Below are positions 24,593-32,968 of a DNA stretch of 64,000 nucleotides, piece by piece. Location: positions 29,388-93,387 of the forward strand of contig NZ_VTYQ01000012.1 in the NCBI RefSeq assembly GCF_013113835.1, in the 5' to 3' direction. The DNA comes from Vibrio sp. RE88 (GTDB lineage: Bacteria; Pseudomonadota; Gammaproteobacteria; Enterobacterales; Vibrionaceae). How positions within the stretch are numbered: position 1 is the stretch's first letter; every line of letters starts with the position of its first letter. The position numbers and the translations under genes were made by a program. The notes beneath the pieces were generated by a model. That model worked only from the letters and a program-made list of their open reading frames with translations. It was not told where the DNA came from and did no database searches.

Positions 24593-25390
24593 TAATTCTA
24601 GCAGTTGTTTAATGACTGTTTTTCTTTCTTCTTTCGTTGCTTTCCCATACCAGTAACCAAACATTTCTTGTTGCTTGGAATCGGTTGTAAGCGTCAATTT
24701 GGTTGAGTTGCGATTTTCAACCGCCCAGCTCAATAGATCATCACGTTGTTCTTTTGGCGTTTGCTCAAACCAATATTGCGTCATCTCTATCGCTTTTGAA
24801 GACGAGCTGTGCGCCACAGAAGTCGCAGCAGCAACAGGAGCAGCTACCACAGCCGGAGCTACATTAGAATTGGCGCTGTTCACAATAGCTTCAATGTAAC
24901 CCGAAGGGATAGAGAAAGTAATGTTATTCGCATTCGACGCGGTCACATCAAATTTAAGATCTTGATACGGCTGCTGTGCGAGAAGCTGGCTAGACACTGG
25001 AAATCTGACATACTGAGTTTGAGTACATACATCACTACAGGTTTCCGCTGATGCAGCGTAAGGCTTTAGAGCAACCTCTTTATTGCTACCTTCAACCATT
25101 ACTGTTTTAAATTCGTTATAGTTTTTAAAGTACTGTAATTCCATTTTAATAAAAGAATCTGGTACGTTTTTTTTCTGTGTTGGAGTTACATAATTCAGCT
25201 CTAATGATGACTTCACCAACTGACTACCGTTCACTTCAAGTGCATCCGGCGTTAGTGATTTACCAACAATAATTTGATAGTTCTGTTTCGATTCAACTCG
25301 TTTTACTGCATCGGTAAAATCGCTTGTTGAATCTAACGTAGTACAACCTACCATCAATAAAGGAAGTGACGCTAAAATAATTTTCTTCAT
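24590..25390 (-). CDS. lipoprotein with repeated C-terminal motif, porin-linked
   Basis: A 266-residue predicted lipoprotein: signal peptide with a lipobox-like LMVGC, so Cys16 would be lipidated. The body (about 30-170) is beta-rich with a close Cys pair (C118, C122). After an Ala/Val/Pro linker come two related helical motifs, about 203-226 (YWFEQTPKEQRDDLLSWAV) and 243-266 (YWYGKATKEERKTVIKQLL). The first resembles the C-terminus of the DUF2057 protein at 1631-2287. Both genes lie just downstream of paralogous porins. The ATG at 25390 fits AGGGTGG better than the upstream GTG. I do not recognise the function. Confidence 0.72.
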   Translation of the reverse strand: MKKIILASLPLLMVGCTTLDSTSDFTDAVKRVESKQNYQIIVGKSLTPDALEVNGSQLVKSSLELNYVTPTQKKNVPDSFIKMELQYFKNYNEFKTVMVEGSNKEVALKPYAASAETCSDVCTQTQYVRFPVSSQLLAQQPYQDLKFDVTASNANNITFSIPSGYIEAIVNSANSNVAPAVVAAPVAAATSVAHSSSSKAIEMTQYWFEQTPKEQRDDLLSWAVENRNSTKLTLTTDSKQQEMFGYWYGKATKEERKTVIKQLLEL

Positions 25391-25470
25391 ATAAACCACC
25401 CTGGAAATTACTCCGTTATATACTATTCGAATTACCCTTTATCTTCAGGCTCTACCTCTCAATACAACAA

Positions 25471-25494
25471 ACGCTGGCCAATAATGACCAGCGT
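25471..25494 (-). terminator. hairpin between second porin and lipoprotein gene
   Basis: A perfect 7-bp GC-rich hairpin (25471-25477 with 25488-25494), followed on the minus strand by only a broken T tract (TTGTTGTATT). It may be a leaky terminator that lowers expression of the lipoprotein relative to the porin. Confidence 0.5.
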
Positions 25495-25523
25495 ATTTTA
25501 TTAAGAACTAAATTGGGAAACTC

Positions 25524-26579
25524 TTAGAAACCGTACTCTAGACCAACACGAACAACAAATGTTTCTGTGTTTGTTAAACCATCTGAAGAAAGGATATCAC
25601 GCTGGGCAATACGTACGTAAGGTACAAAACCATTATGAACGTACATCAGCTGACCAGATACAACGTTGTCTTCGTTATTCGTCTTAACGCCATCAGCTTC
25701 TGAGTCCATATTCGCTGCGTAACCTAGCTTGAAGCCCCATGGCCCTGTCCAGTATTGGCCAATAACAGAATATGAAGCCTGCTCTGATTTTGCACCACCT
25801 TGCTCATCAGACTCACCTGCTTTATATGCACCAGAAATACCAAAACCTGCAGGAAGAGATGCTTCAAAGCCGACTAGGTAACCAAACGTATCAGCCAGAG
25901 TACCAGCATCAGCATCAGTTTGACGATCCGTTTCAGTTTCCAGTGCAGCATGGAAAGTTAAGCTGTCATTCAGACGATAGTGCGCGGCAGCACCGTAGAA
26001 GTAGTTATCTTTTACGCTTGCATCACCACGACCAGTCGCCAGATTGAAAGTGAAACCGTTGTAATCAACTGAATCGTAGCGTGCCATATCACCATGACGG
26101 TCACGGTTGTATTTCACATCACCGCCCCAGTCCCATACAGCGCCTAGGCCTGGGTTTGCGTAAGGCCAGTCAATTACTTCATACATAGGCGTCAGCATAC
26201 GACCAAAGCGTACTTTACCCCAATCGCCTTTTAGGCCAAGGAACGTATCACGGTTACCCAGTGATGCACCGTCGCCATTTTCACCAACGTAGCCAGACTC
26301 AATCTGCATGAAAACATTTACGTTTTCGTACATATCCTTGCTTGCACGGAAACCAATGCGTGATTCGTTTTCGTAGTCATAGCCTGTACCAGTATCTTTA
26401 GTAACACCTGCTTTCGTCTCTTCAGAGTCGTAGTTTACGATTGAGATCGCTGCCACACCGTAAGCTTGAACATTGAAGTCAGAGATAATACCAACCTGAG
26501 ATGATTCAGCTGCTAATGCACCTGTAGAAACCATCGCCACTGCTGCACCAAGAAGAGTGCGTTTGAACATTTTTTCCAT
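25524..26579 (-). CDS. trimeric porin at the chitoporin position
   Basis: A 351-residue outer-membrane porin with a signal peptide (about 1-23, cleavage after ALA) and a C-terminal Phe (EYGF). It shares the LTPMYEVIDWP..NPG...VWDWGG block with the porin at 2361-3497. The gene sits directly downstream of ligA; in V. cholerae the porin at this position (VC0972, from memory) is induced by chitin oligosaccharides and called chitoporin. Clustered Trp residues (W138, W149, W151) could line a sugar path, but chitin-sugar uptake is inferred from position only. The start at 26579 has AGGAG seven bases upstream. Its leader holds two inverted CRP-like sites. Confidence 0.88.
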   Translation of the reverse strand: MEKMFKRTLLGAAVAMVSTGALAAESSQVGIISDFNVQAYGVAAISIVNYDSEETKAGVTKDTGTGYDYENESRIGFRASKDMYENVNVFMQIESGYVGENGDGASLGNRDTFLGLKGDWGKVRFGRMLTPMYEVIDWPYANPGLGAVWDWGGDVKYNRDRHGDMARYDSVDYNGFTFNLATGRGDASVKDNYFYGAAAHYRLNDSLTFHAALETETDRQTDADAGTLADTFGYLVGFEASLPAGFGISGAYKAGESDEQGGAKSEQASYSVIGQYWTGPWGFKLGYAANMDSEADGVKTNNEDNVVSGQLMYVHNGFVPYVRIAQRDILSSDGLTNTETFVVRVGLEYGF

Positions 26580-27026
26580 GGAAGAACTCCTAAAAATGGA
26601 TATAGCTGTTTTTGTTGTTCTCACCTTAAGTTGGCCGCCGAAGGGAGAATCATTTCCTATGACGAAAGCAAAAGATTAATCATTAATTTCTCACTTTCTA
26701 ATTCTGCATACACCCGGTGTATCCATGGCCTTAAGACTAACTTCGCGACAAAAAACATCAATCAGAACTTAATTTCTAAATAAAAAAATATGACCAGCTA
26801 CAAATTTTTCTAAACATAGTGATCAAGATCCAATTACCCTAATGATAATCAAAACAAAAACAACAAAATCATTAAAAATCAAAATCTTAAATATAAAAAC
26901 AGATAAATTAACTTTGAAGTGACTCGCATAAAGATAATGGAAAAGGGAACTTTCTCAGTTATAAGATCTTGATCACTGCATTAATTTTGGCCTCTACAAC
27001 CGTTAAAAACATCAGTATTTTTGCCA
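26580..27026 (-). other. long regulatory region of the second porin
   Basis: No reading frame is supported. The region is AT-rich and contains a 13-base sequence present twice in opposite orientation (26818-26830 and 26965-26977), plus a 19-base A-rich block (26866-26884) nearly identical to one upstream of the first porin. Since ligA is transcribed toward this region and ends in a terminator at 27027-27058, all of it should serve the porin. Confidence 0.55.
26818..26977. promoter_or_regulatory. paired inverted CRP-like sites upstream of porin
   Basis: AGTGATCAAGATC (26818-26830) recurs as its exact reverse complement at 26965-26977. Each copy resembles a CRP half-plus site (GTGA-N6-TC). Two sites 147 bases apart would suit looping or dual occupancy. 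The CRP assignment is an inference; another regulator could bind. Confidence 0.4.
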
Positions 27027-27058
27027 CAAAAAAAAACCACCCATATGGGTGGCTTTTT
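27027..27058 (-). terminator. ligA terminator
   Basis: A hairpin with CCACCC / GGGTGG arms (27037-27042 with 27047-27052, ATAT loop) is followed on the minus strand by a long T run. Confidence 0.9.
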
Positions 27059-27074
27059 ACCATTGTAATTAGAT

Positions 27075-29084
27075 TTAGATGAGATCGACTAAGTCCTGCT
27101 CTGTTTTAATTTCTATGCCTAGTTCTTGTGCTTTGGCCAGTTTAGAGCCTGCATTTTCGCCAGCAAATAAAATGTCTGTTTTCTTACTCACACTCCCCGT
27201 CACTTTCGCACCTAGCGCCTGCAGTGCAGCTTTTGCATCATTTCTAGATAACTGTGACAAAGAACCAGTAAGAACCACCGTTTTTCCAGCTAAAGGCTGA
27301 GGAGTGTCTTCACTCTGCTCTTCAATCTCAGGCCATTCTATCCCTTGGTCGAGAAGATCTTGGATGACTTGCTGGTTTTTATCCTGTGCAAAGAAAGCAA
27401 TAACATGGCTGGCAACGATGTCACCAATATCAGAGACCTCAATAAGCTGCTCGTGATTAGCAGCTTTTACTGCATCCAAATTTTTAAAGTGCTGAGCGAG
27501 ATTCGCTGCTGTGGCTTCGCCGACTTCTCGAATGCCAAGGGAATAGAGGAATCGAGGTAGCGTTGTCAACTTAGCTTTGTTTAACGCATCAACAACATTC
27601 TGCGCCGATTTCGGACCCATACGATCTAGGACGGTTATCACCCCCGCCGATAACTTGAATAAGTCTGCTGGTGTTTCAACCATCTCACGGTCCACGAGCT
27701 GTTCAATCACCTTCTCTCCAAGTCCGTCAACATCAAGAGCTTTGCGCGACACAAAGTGTTTAAGGGCTTCCTTGCGTTGCGCCTGACACACTAAGCCGCC
27801 AGAGCAACGAGCAACCGCTTCACCTTCAACACGCTCCACTTCTGAGCTACACACAGGGCACTGTTCAGGGAATACGATGTCGCGAGCATTATCTGGTCGA
27901 CGCTCTTCAATCACAGAAACAATTTGTGGAATCACGTCTCCTGCACGACGAATGATGACGCTATCGCCAACTTTCACGCCAAGGCGTTCAATCTCATCCG
28001 CATTGTGCAATGTTGCGTTACTGACCGTCACACCGCCAACAAACACGGGTTCCAGTTTGGCAACAGGTGTAATCGCTCCAGTACGTCCAACTTGGAACTC
28101 AACATCATTCAGCAAGGTGATCTCTTCTTGCGCAGGAAACTTGTAAGCAATCGCCCAACGTGGCGCTCTAGCGACGAAGCCTAACTGTTCTTGCAATGCA
28201 ATATCGTCGACTTTAATCACAATCCCATCGATTTCATAAGGTAAGGCTTCTCGACGCTCTAGAATGTCCTGATAGTAAGCTTTTACTTCGGTCAAATTAG
28301 CAACTCGACGGGTTTCAGGGCACATTGGCAGCCCCCAGCCTTTAAGTTGCAGAAAGCGCTCATAGTGGCTTTCAGACAATGCTGTGCCTTCCACAACACC
28401 AACGCTGTATGCGTAGAAGCTAAGAGGGCGTGTGGCGGTAATACGGGAATCCAGTTGGCGCAGACTGCCTGCTGCTGCATTACGTGGATTCACAAAGACT
28501 TTCTCGCCCTTTTTCTGGGCTTGCTGGTTCAATTTGTCGAAGCCTTCTTTTGGCATGAAGACCTCACCACGTACCTCGATACGTTGCGGCCAACCTTGAC
28601 CACTCAACTTCAGAGGGATCGATTTGATAGTACGAACATTCTCAGTAATGTTCTCACCCGTAGTTCCGTCACCGCGAGTTGCAGCCTGAACTAAGATACC
28701 ATTTTCATACAATAAGCTGACGGCTAAGCCATCTAGCTTAGGCTCACAACAAAAGACATTGAATTCTGCCGTTGGAATACGATCAGACATGCGCTTGTGA
28801 AAACTTTCTAGCTCTTCATCATCGAAAGCGTTGTCCAGAGACAGCATCGGAATTTCGTGCGCCACTGACTGAAATCCGTCAAGCGGTTGCCCGCCGACTC
28901 GCTGACTAGGAGAGTCGATAGTCACCAAATCTGGATGTTCAGCCTCAAGCTCCAATAACTCACGCATCAGGCGATCATATTCCGCATCAGGAACTTCAGG
29001 ATTGTCTTCCACATAGTACTTAACTCCGTGGTAATGGAGCGTCTCGCGTAATTGATTGAGTCTTTCTTGAATCTCTTGTGACAT
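27075..29084 (-). CDS. ligA: NAD-dependent DNA ligase
   Basis: Seals nicks in DNA during replication and repair, using NAD+. At 669 residues it is full length. The adenylated Lys lies in CEPKLDG (K116), followed by the OB fold, a four-Cys zinc finger (CPVC...CSGGLVC, about 408-435), the helix-hairpin-helix region and a C-terminal BRCT domain (about 592-669). It follows zipA on the same strand, as in other gamma-proteobacteria. Complete. Confidence 0.98.
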   Translation of the reverse strand: MSQEIQERLNQLRETLHYHGVKYYVEDNPEVPDAEYDRLMRELLELEAEHPDLVTIDSPSQRVGGQPLDGFQSVAHEIPMLSLDNAFDDEELESFHKRMSDRIPTAEFNVFCCEPKLDGLAVSLLYENGILVQAATRGDGTTGENITENVRTIKSIPLKLSGQGWPQRIEVRGEVFMPKEGFDKLNQQAQKKGEKVFVNPRNAAAGSLRQLDSRITATRPLSFYAYSVGVVEGTALSESHYERFLQLKGWGLPMCPETRRVANLTEVKAYYQDILERREALPYEIDGIVIKVDDIALQEQLGFVARAPRWAIAYKFPAQEEITLLNDVEFQVGRTGAITPVAKLEPVFVGGVTVSNATLHNADEIERLGVKVGDSVIIRRAGDVIPQIVSVIEERRPDNARDIVFPEQCPVCSSEVERVEGEAVARCSGGLVCQAQRKEALKHFVSRKALDVDGLGEKVIEQLVDREMVETPADLFKLSAGVITVLDRMGPKSAQNVVDALNKAKLTTLPRFLYSLGIREVGEATAANLAQHFKNLDAVKAANHEQLIEVSDIGDIVASHVIAFFAQDKNQQVIQDLLDQGIEWPEIEEQSEDTPQPLAGKTVVLTGSLSQLSRNDAKAALQALGAKVTGSVSKKTDILFAGENAGSKLAKAQELGIEIKTEQDLVDLI

Positions 29085-29192
29085 AACTAACTCTGTACTT
29101 AATCATTTTAACGACCGATATCATATCGATGTCGGGATATAATTTGCAGGAGTATGAACAGGCTTTGTCTGGTTCGCAACTGTGCCATGTTC

Positions 29193-29222
29193 AAAAAAGA
29201 AAGGCTCCGGATTCGGAGCCTT
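29193..29222 (-). terminator. zipA terminator
   Basis: A 9-bp hairpin (29201-29209 with 29214-29222) followed on the minus strand by TTTCTTTTTT lies between zipA and ligA, so ligA may have its own promoter in 29085-29190. Confidence 0.85.
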
Positions 29223-29240
29223 GATTGAATTATGGATAAC

Positions 29241-30161
29241 TTAAGCAGTTTCTGCCGTTTTGAAACTCTGAATCTGCGCTCGGTATGCATCCAGACGGTT
29301 TGGTGTCATTAAGTTGCGGGCATCATCGAGCACATTCGCGCCTAAATCATCGGCAATCTGCTGAGCTGTTTTTAGCATCAACTTAAAGTTCTGCTCTGGA
29401 TCACCGTAGCAAGGTAACGTCATGAAGAATGAGATACCTTTAGTTGTGAACTCCGCTGGATCTGTATGCTCAAGCGTACCGGGTTGCATCATATTGGCAA
29501 CGCTAAACAACACCTTGCCTGTCCCGGAGAGGTCTGAGTGACGATGGAAGATGTCCATTTCGCCGTAAAGCAGGCCATTTTGCTGCATGCTATCAAACAA
29601 CTTAGTTCCAACAAACGGCTCGCTTCCCGCGCAATGAACGTTAAGCACAATCACTTGCATTTCCGGCTCAGCGGCGGCAACTTCAGGTTCTACAGGTTCG
29701 TTGACTTCTGGCAAAGGCTCAGCGTCATCCGAGGCTACCACTGGCTCCACACTCGCTTCAATATCATCCAACGCTTTGGTAGAAATTGATGGCACGTCTA
29801 GATCAGGCTCTTCGATCACCTTTTTCTCAACTTTATCAGAAGGCAACTCAGGCTGAGATTGAGGCTCAAGAGCAACGTCTGGCTCAACATAACCATCGAT
29901 CAGTGGATCGGCTGTGAGTTTCTCTTCAGCGAAATCGGGTTCTTTGCGCTCTTTACGAATGATTTCAAAATCGTCTTCGGGTGCAAATGCGCGCTCTGGC
30001 ATCGCCTCAGGATCATCCTCTTTATCGGCATCCAATTTACGAAGAGGCTTACTGCCAAATTTGGCCTTTCCTTCTTTTTTGCTTGTCCATAAACCGTGGA
30101 ACAATAGCGCTGCTATTGCTAAAGCTCCGACAATTATGAGTACAAATCGCAATTCCTGCAT
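29241..30161 (-). CDS. zipA: cell-division protein ZipA
   Basis: Anchors FtsZ to the inner membrane at the division site; 306 residues. An N-terminal membrane helix (about 5-22, type Ib topology) is followed by a basic patch, then a long acidic Pro/Glu/Val-rich linker (about 45-165) and the C-terminal FtsZ-binding domain (about 168-300; begins QVIVLNVHC). The linker is the variable part of the family. It is divergent from cysZ. Confidence 0.95.
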   Translation of the reverse strand: MQELRFVLIIVGALAIAALLFHGLWTSKKEGKAKFGSKPLRKLDADKEDDPEAMPERAFAPEDDFEIIRKERKEPDFAEEKLTADPLIDGYVEPDVALEPQSQPELPSDKVEKKVIEEPDLDVPSISTKALDDIEASVEPVVASDDAEPLPEVNEPVEPEVAAAEPEMQVIVLNVHCAGSEPFVGTKLFDSMQQNGLLYGEMDIFHRHSDLSGTGKVLFSVANMMQPGTLEHTDPAEFTTKGISFFMTLPCYGDPEQNFKLMLKTAQQIADDLGANVLDDARNLMTPNRLDAYRAQIQSFKTAETA

Positions 30162-30369
30162 TTTTCGCTCTCAAATTACTCGATATACCTAGCCCGTAAA
30201 CCAACTTATCGAATTTGGTTAAACCTTTCTATAAGTAACTCTACCAAAACTCTCCCCTGTTTTAGAACAACTTAATGTGAGAAGTTCACGCAATGTTGTG
30301 ATTTTGAACACGCTTTTTTCTTGTTAAGATAAAAAGCGTTCGATTTTACACCACCAACAGTCAGGGCTT

Positions 30370-31107
30370 ATGAATTCAAACATACAACAACGATCCGGTT
30401 TTGGTTACTTCTTCTACGGACTTGAACTCGCAGTCAAGCCCGGTATCCGTCAATTTGTTCTGCTTCCTTTATTAGCAAATGTCTTGCTTGTGGGTGGTGC
30501 GCTGTTTTATCTGTTTTCTAACTTAGATATTTGGATAGATCAGTTAATGGGGCAACTACCCGGATTTCTTTCTTGGTTGAGTTACATATTGTGGCCTTTG
30601 CTGGTACTCACCATACTTGCCACCTTCTCCTACTTCTTTAGTACGCTGGCTAATTTCGTTGCCGCACCATTTAACGGTTTATTGGCCGAAAAAGTCGAAG
30701 AACACCTGACAGGCAAAACCGTCAACGACGATGGGATGTTAGCCGTAGTCAAAGATACTCCGCGTATTCTTGCTCGCGAATGGAAAAAGCTACTTTATGT
30801 TTTGCCAAAAGCCATCGGCCTGTTCATTTTGCTTCTGATTCCCGCTTTGGGTCAGACGCTTGGACCAATTCTATGGTTTGGGTTTACGGCTTGGATGCTG
30901 GCCGTCCAGTACTGCGATTACCCATTTGACAATCACAAAGTGCCTTTTAACGAAATGCGTAACAGTTTGAAACAAAAACAAGGTAAGGCATACAGCTTTG
31001 GGGCTTTGGTGGCTATCTTTACCACCATCCCGATCTTAAACCTTATCGTGATGCCCGTTGCAGTCTGTGGTGCGACAGCAATTTGGGTCGCAGAGTTCAA
31101 GCGTTGA
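30370..31107 (+). CDS. cysZ: sulfate transporter CysZ
   Basis: A 245-residue inner-membrane protein with four to five hydrophobic segments and the CysZ/EI24 pattern (NLATFSYFFSTLANFVAAPFNGLLAEKVE-type block near 75-105). It imports sulfate to feed cysteine synthesis. cysK follows 198 bases downstream on the same strand, a fitting pathway partner. The leader contains a 9-bp hairpin (30310-30318 with 30331-30339). Confidence 0.95.
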   Translation: MNSNIQQRSGFGYFFYGLELAVKPGIRQFVLLPLLANVLLVGGALFYLFSNLDIWIDQLMGQLPGFLSWLSYILWPLLVLTILATFSYFFSTLANFVAAPFNGLLAEKVEEHLTGKTVNDDGMLAVVKDTPRILAREWKKLLYVLPKAIGLFILLLIPALGQTLGPILWFGFTAWMLAVQYCDYPFDNHKVPFNEMRNSLKQKQGKAYSFGALVAIFTTIPILNLIVMPVAVCGATAIWVAEFKR

Positions 31108-31305
31108 TCAACAAATAGTGCATGTTAGGTGAATAACATGCACTTCATCCCATTCTAATAAGTTATAACTTTTTAATCCTTCTCTAGAATTTTTAGCTAG
31201 CCTACTCTTCTATCCACGCACTCTATAATGAGCACACAGATTACCAGCTTGTCGCTCTCAGCTTTCTAAAGACCGATAAGCTTTTAACAGATGAAGGATC
31301 ACGAC

Positions 31306-32274
31306 ATGAGCAAAATCTACGAAGATAACTCTCTTACCATCGGTAACACGCCATTGGTACGCCTGAACAAAGTCAGTAAAGGTAAAGTACTGGCGAAAAT
31401 TGAAGCTCGTAACCCTAGCTTCAGTGTGAAGTGCCGTATCGGTGCCAACATGATTTGGGAAGCAGAAAAAGCTGGTACGTTGAAGCCAGGCGTAGAGCTT
31501 GTTGAACCAACCAGTGGTAACACAGGTATTGCTCTTGCTTTCGTTGCAGCGGCTCGTGGCTACAAACTCACATTGACGATGCCTGAGTCTATGAGTCTTG
31601 AACGTCGTAAACTGCTGAAAGCGCTAGGTGCCAACCTTGAGCTGACAGAAGCAGCAAAAGGCATGAAGGGCGCGATCGCTAAAGCAGAAGAAATTGTTGC
31701 GGCTAACCCAGACAAATATCTACTTCTTCAGCAATTCAACAACCCTGCAAACCCTCAGATTCACGAAAAAACCACAGGTCCTGAGATCTGGGAAGCGACT
31801 GATGGCGAAGTTGACGTATTCGTTGCAGGTGTAGGTACAGGCGGTACTATCACAGGTACAAGCCGATACATTAAAGGCGAGAAAGGTAAGAACATTGTTT
31901 CTGTAGCTGTTGAGCCAGCAGAATCACCGGTCATTGCACAGGCACTTGCAGGCGAAGAAATCCAACCTGCACCACACAAAATTCAAGGTATCGGCGCTGG
32001 TTTCATCCCTGGTAACCTAGATTTAGAGCTTTTGGACCGTGTAGAGTCAGTCACTTCTGAAGAAGCTATCGAAATGGCACGCCGACTAATGGAAGAGGAA
32101 GGCATTCTGGCTGGTATCTCTTCTGGCGCAGCCGTTGTTGCCGCAAACCGATTGGCAGAACTACCTGAATTTGAAGGAAAAACTATCGTAACCGTACTTC
32201 CTAGCTCAGGTGAGCGCTACTTGAGTACAGCACTGTTTGCGGGCATCTTTACAGAGAAAGAGAACCAACAGTAA
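31306..32274 (+). CDS. cysK: cysteine synthase A
   Basis: PLP-dependent O-acetylserine sulfhydrylase that makes cysteine from O-acetylserine and sulfide; 322 residues. The PLP Lys lies in NPSFSVKCRIG (K42), the substrate loop is TSGNTG and the phosphate-binding loop GTGGTITG. I use the ATG at 31306 (MSKIYED), seven bases after AAGGA; an upstream in-frame ATG at 31291 overlaps that site. A strong terminator follows. Confidence 0.97.
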   Translation: MSKIYEDNSLTIGNTPLVRLNKVSKGKVLAKIEARNPSFSVKCRIGANMIWEAEKAGTLKPGVELVEPTSGNTGIALAFVAAARGYKLTLTMPESMSLERRKLLKALGANLELTEAAKGMKGAIAKAEEIVAANPDKYLLLQQFNNPANPQIHEKTTGPEIWEATDGEVDVFVAGVGTGGTITGTSRYIKGEKGKNIVSVAVEPAESPVIAQALAGEEIQPAPHKIQGIGAGFIPGNLDLELLDRVESVTSEEAIEMARRLMEEEGILAGISSGAAVVAANRLAELPEFEGKTIVTVLPSSGERYLSTALFAGIFTEKENQQ

Positions 32275-32300
32275 TTCGTAGCCAAATCAATTTTTCGTCT

Positions 32301-32328
32301 AAAAAAGCCCCTTTATGGGGCTTTTTTG
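32301..32328 (+). terminator. cysK terminator
   Basis: An 11-bp hairpin (32301-32311 with 32317-32327), AAAAAAGCCCC / GGGGCTTTTTT. Confidence 0.95.
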
Positions 32329-32573
32329 TTGATCCCTGCCTCACCTTTGGTAATATCAGGGCAGTTTTATTTTTAGCTTCAAAATAAAAGCTAAATAAGA
32401 ATTTCTCCCAGTGATGAGATCCAGCACAGATTGGAATCATGACTGGAAAATTTGCAATCAGTATCAACTATGACACTAAATGAATATTGTGTATTTGGCA
32501 CAAGGTGACGTTCAGGGTTAAGCTGAATCTGATTTAGAAACTATCAAAATATAAATCAATTGGGGTATATAAC
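32329..32573 (+). other. ptsH upstream region
   Basis: This is probably the promoter and control region of the PTS operon. A palindromic TTGTG...CACAA (about 32490-32506) has seven central bases instead of the eight needed for a standard CRP site, so I do not call it. No coding frame of note. The ribosome-binding site GGGG lies about nine bases before ptsH. Confidence 0.4.
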
Positions 32574-32831
32574 ATGTACGAGAAGCAAGTAGAAATCACT
32601 GCAGAAAACGGTCTTCACACTCGTCCAGCTGCACAGTTTGTTAAAGAAGCAAAAGGCTTTGACGCAGACATCACTGTGACTTCTAACGGTAAAAGCGCTA
32701 GCGCGAAAAGCCTGTTCAAACTTCAAACTCTTGGCCTAGTAAAAGGTACACAAGTTACTATCTCAGCTGAGGGCCCTCAAGCTCAACAAGCTGTTGACCA
32801 CCTAGTTGCTCTAATGGATCAACTACACTAA
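32574..32831 (+). CDS. ptsH: phosphocarrier protein HPr
   Basis: An 85-residue phosphocarrier of the sugar phosphotransferase system. His15 (in NGLHTRPA) takes the phosphate from Enzyme I and passes it to the EIIA proteins; Ser46 is present in the KSASAKSLFKL segment. First gene of ptsH-ptsI-crr. A 12-bp hairpin lies between it and ptsI. Confidence 0.98.
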   Translation: MYEKQVEITAENGLHTRPAAQFVKEAKGFDADITVTSNGKSASAKSLFKLQTLGLVKGTQVTISAEGPQAQQAVDHLVALMDQLH

Positions 32832-32847
32832 TCCGGTCTCCTATTTT

Positions 32848-32879
32848 CAAAGCCATTTTGTGAAAGCAAAATGGCTTTG
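32848..32879 (+). terminator. ptsH-ptsI intergenic hairpin
   Basis: A perfect 12-bp hairpin (32848-32859 with 32868-32879) with a poor T tract. It is more likely a partial terminator or an RNA-processing/stability element than a full stop, and would give more HPr than Enzyme I. Confidence 0.55.
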
Positions 32880-32968
32880 TTGGAAATAGGCCAAGATATA
32901 AGCTACACATTATCGTTAGCGCACCCATATTTTCTCCCGTTTAAAGTTGACCAATTTAAGGTAAGGCT

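Noticed and set aside
32438..32482. 14-residue frame upstream of ptsH
   Set aside because: Too short, with no ribosome-binding site or recognisable character.
32490..32506. CRP site before ptsH
   Set aside because: The TTGTG/CACAA palindrome has seven central bases where eight are needed, so it does not fit a normal CRP site.
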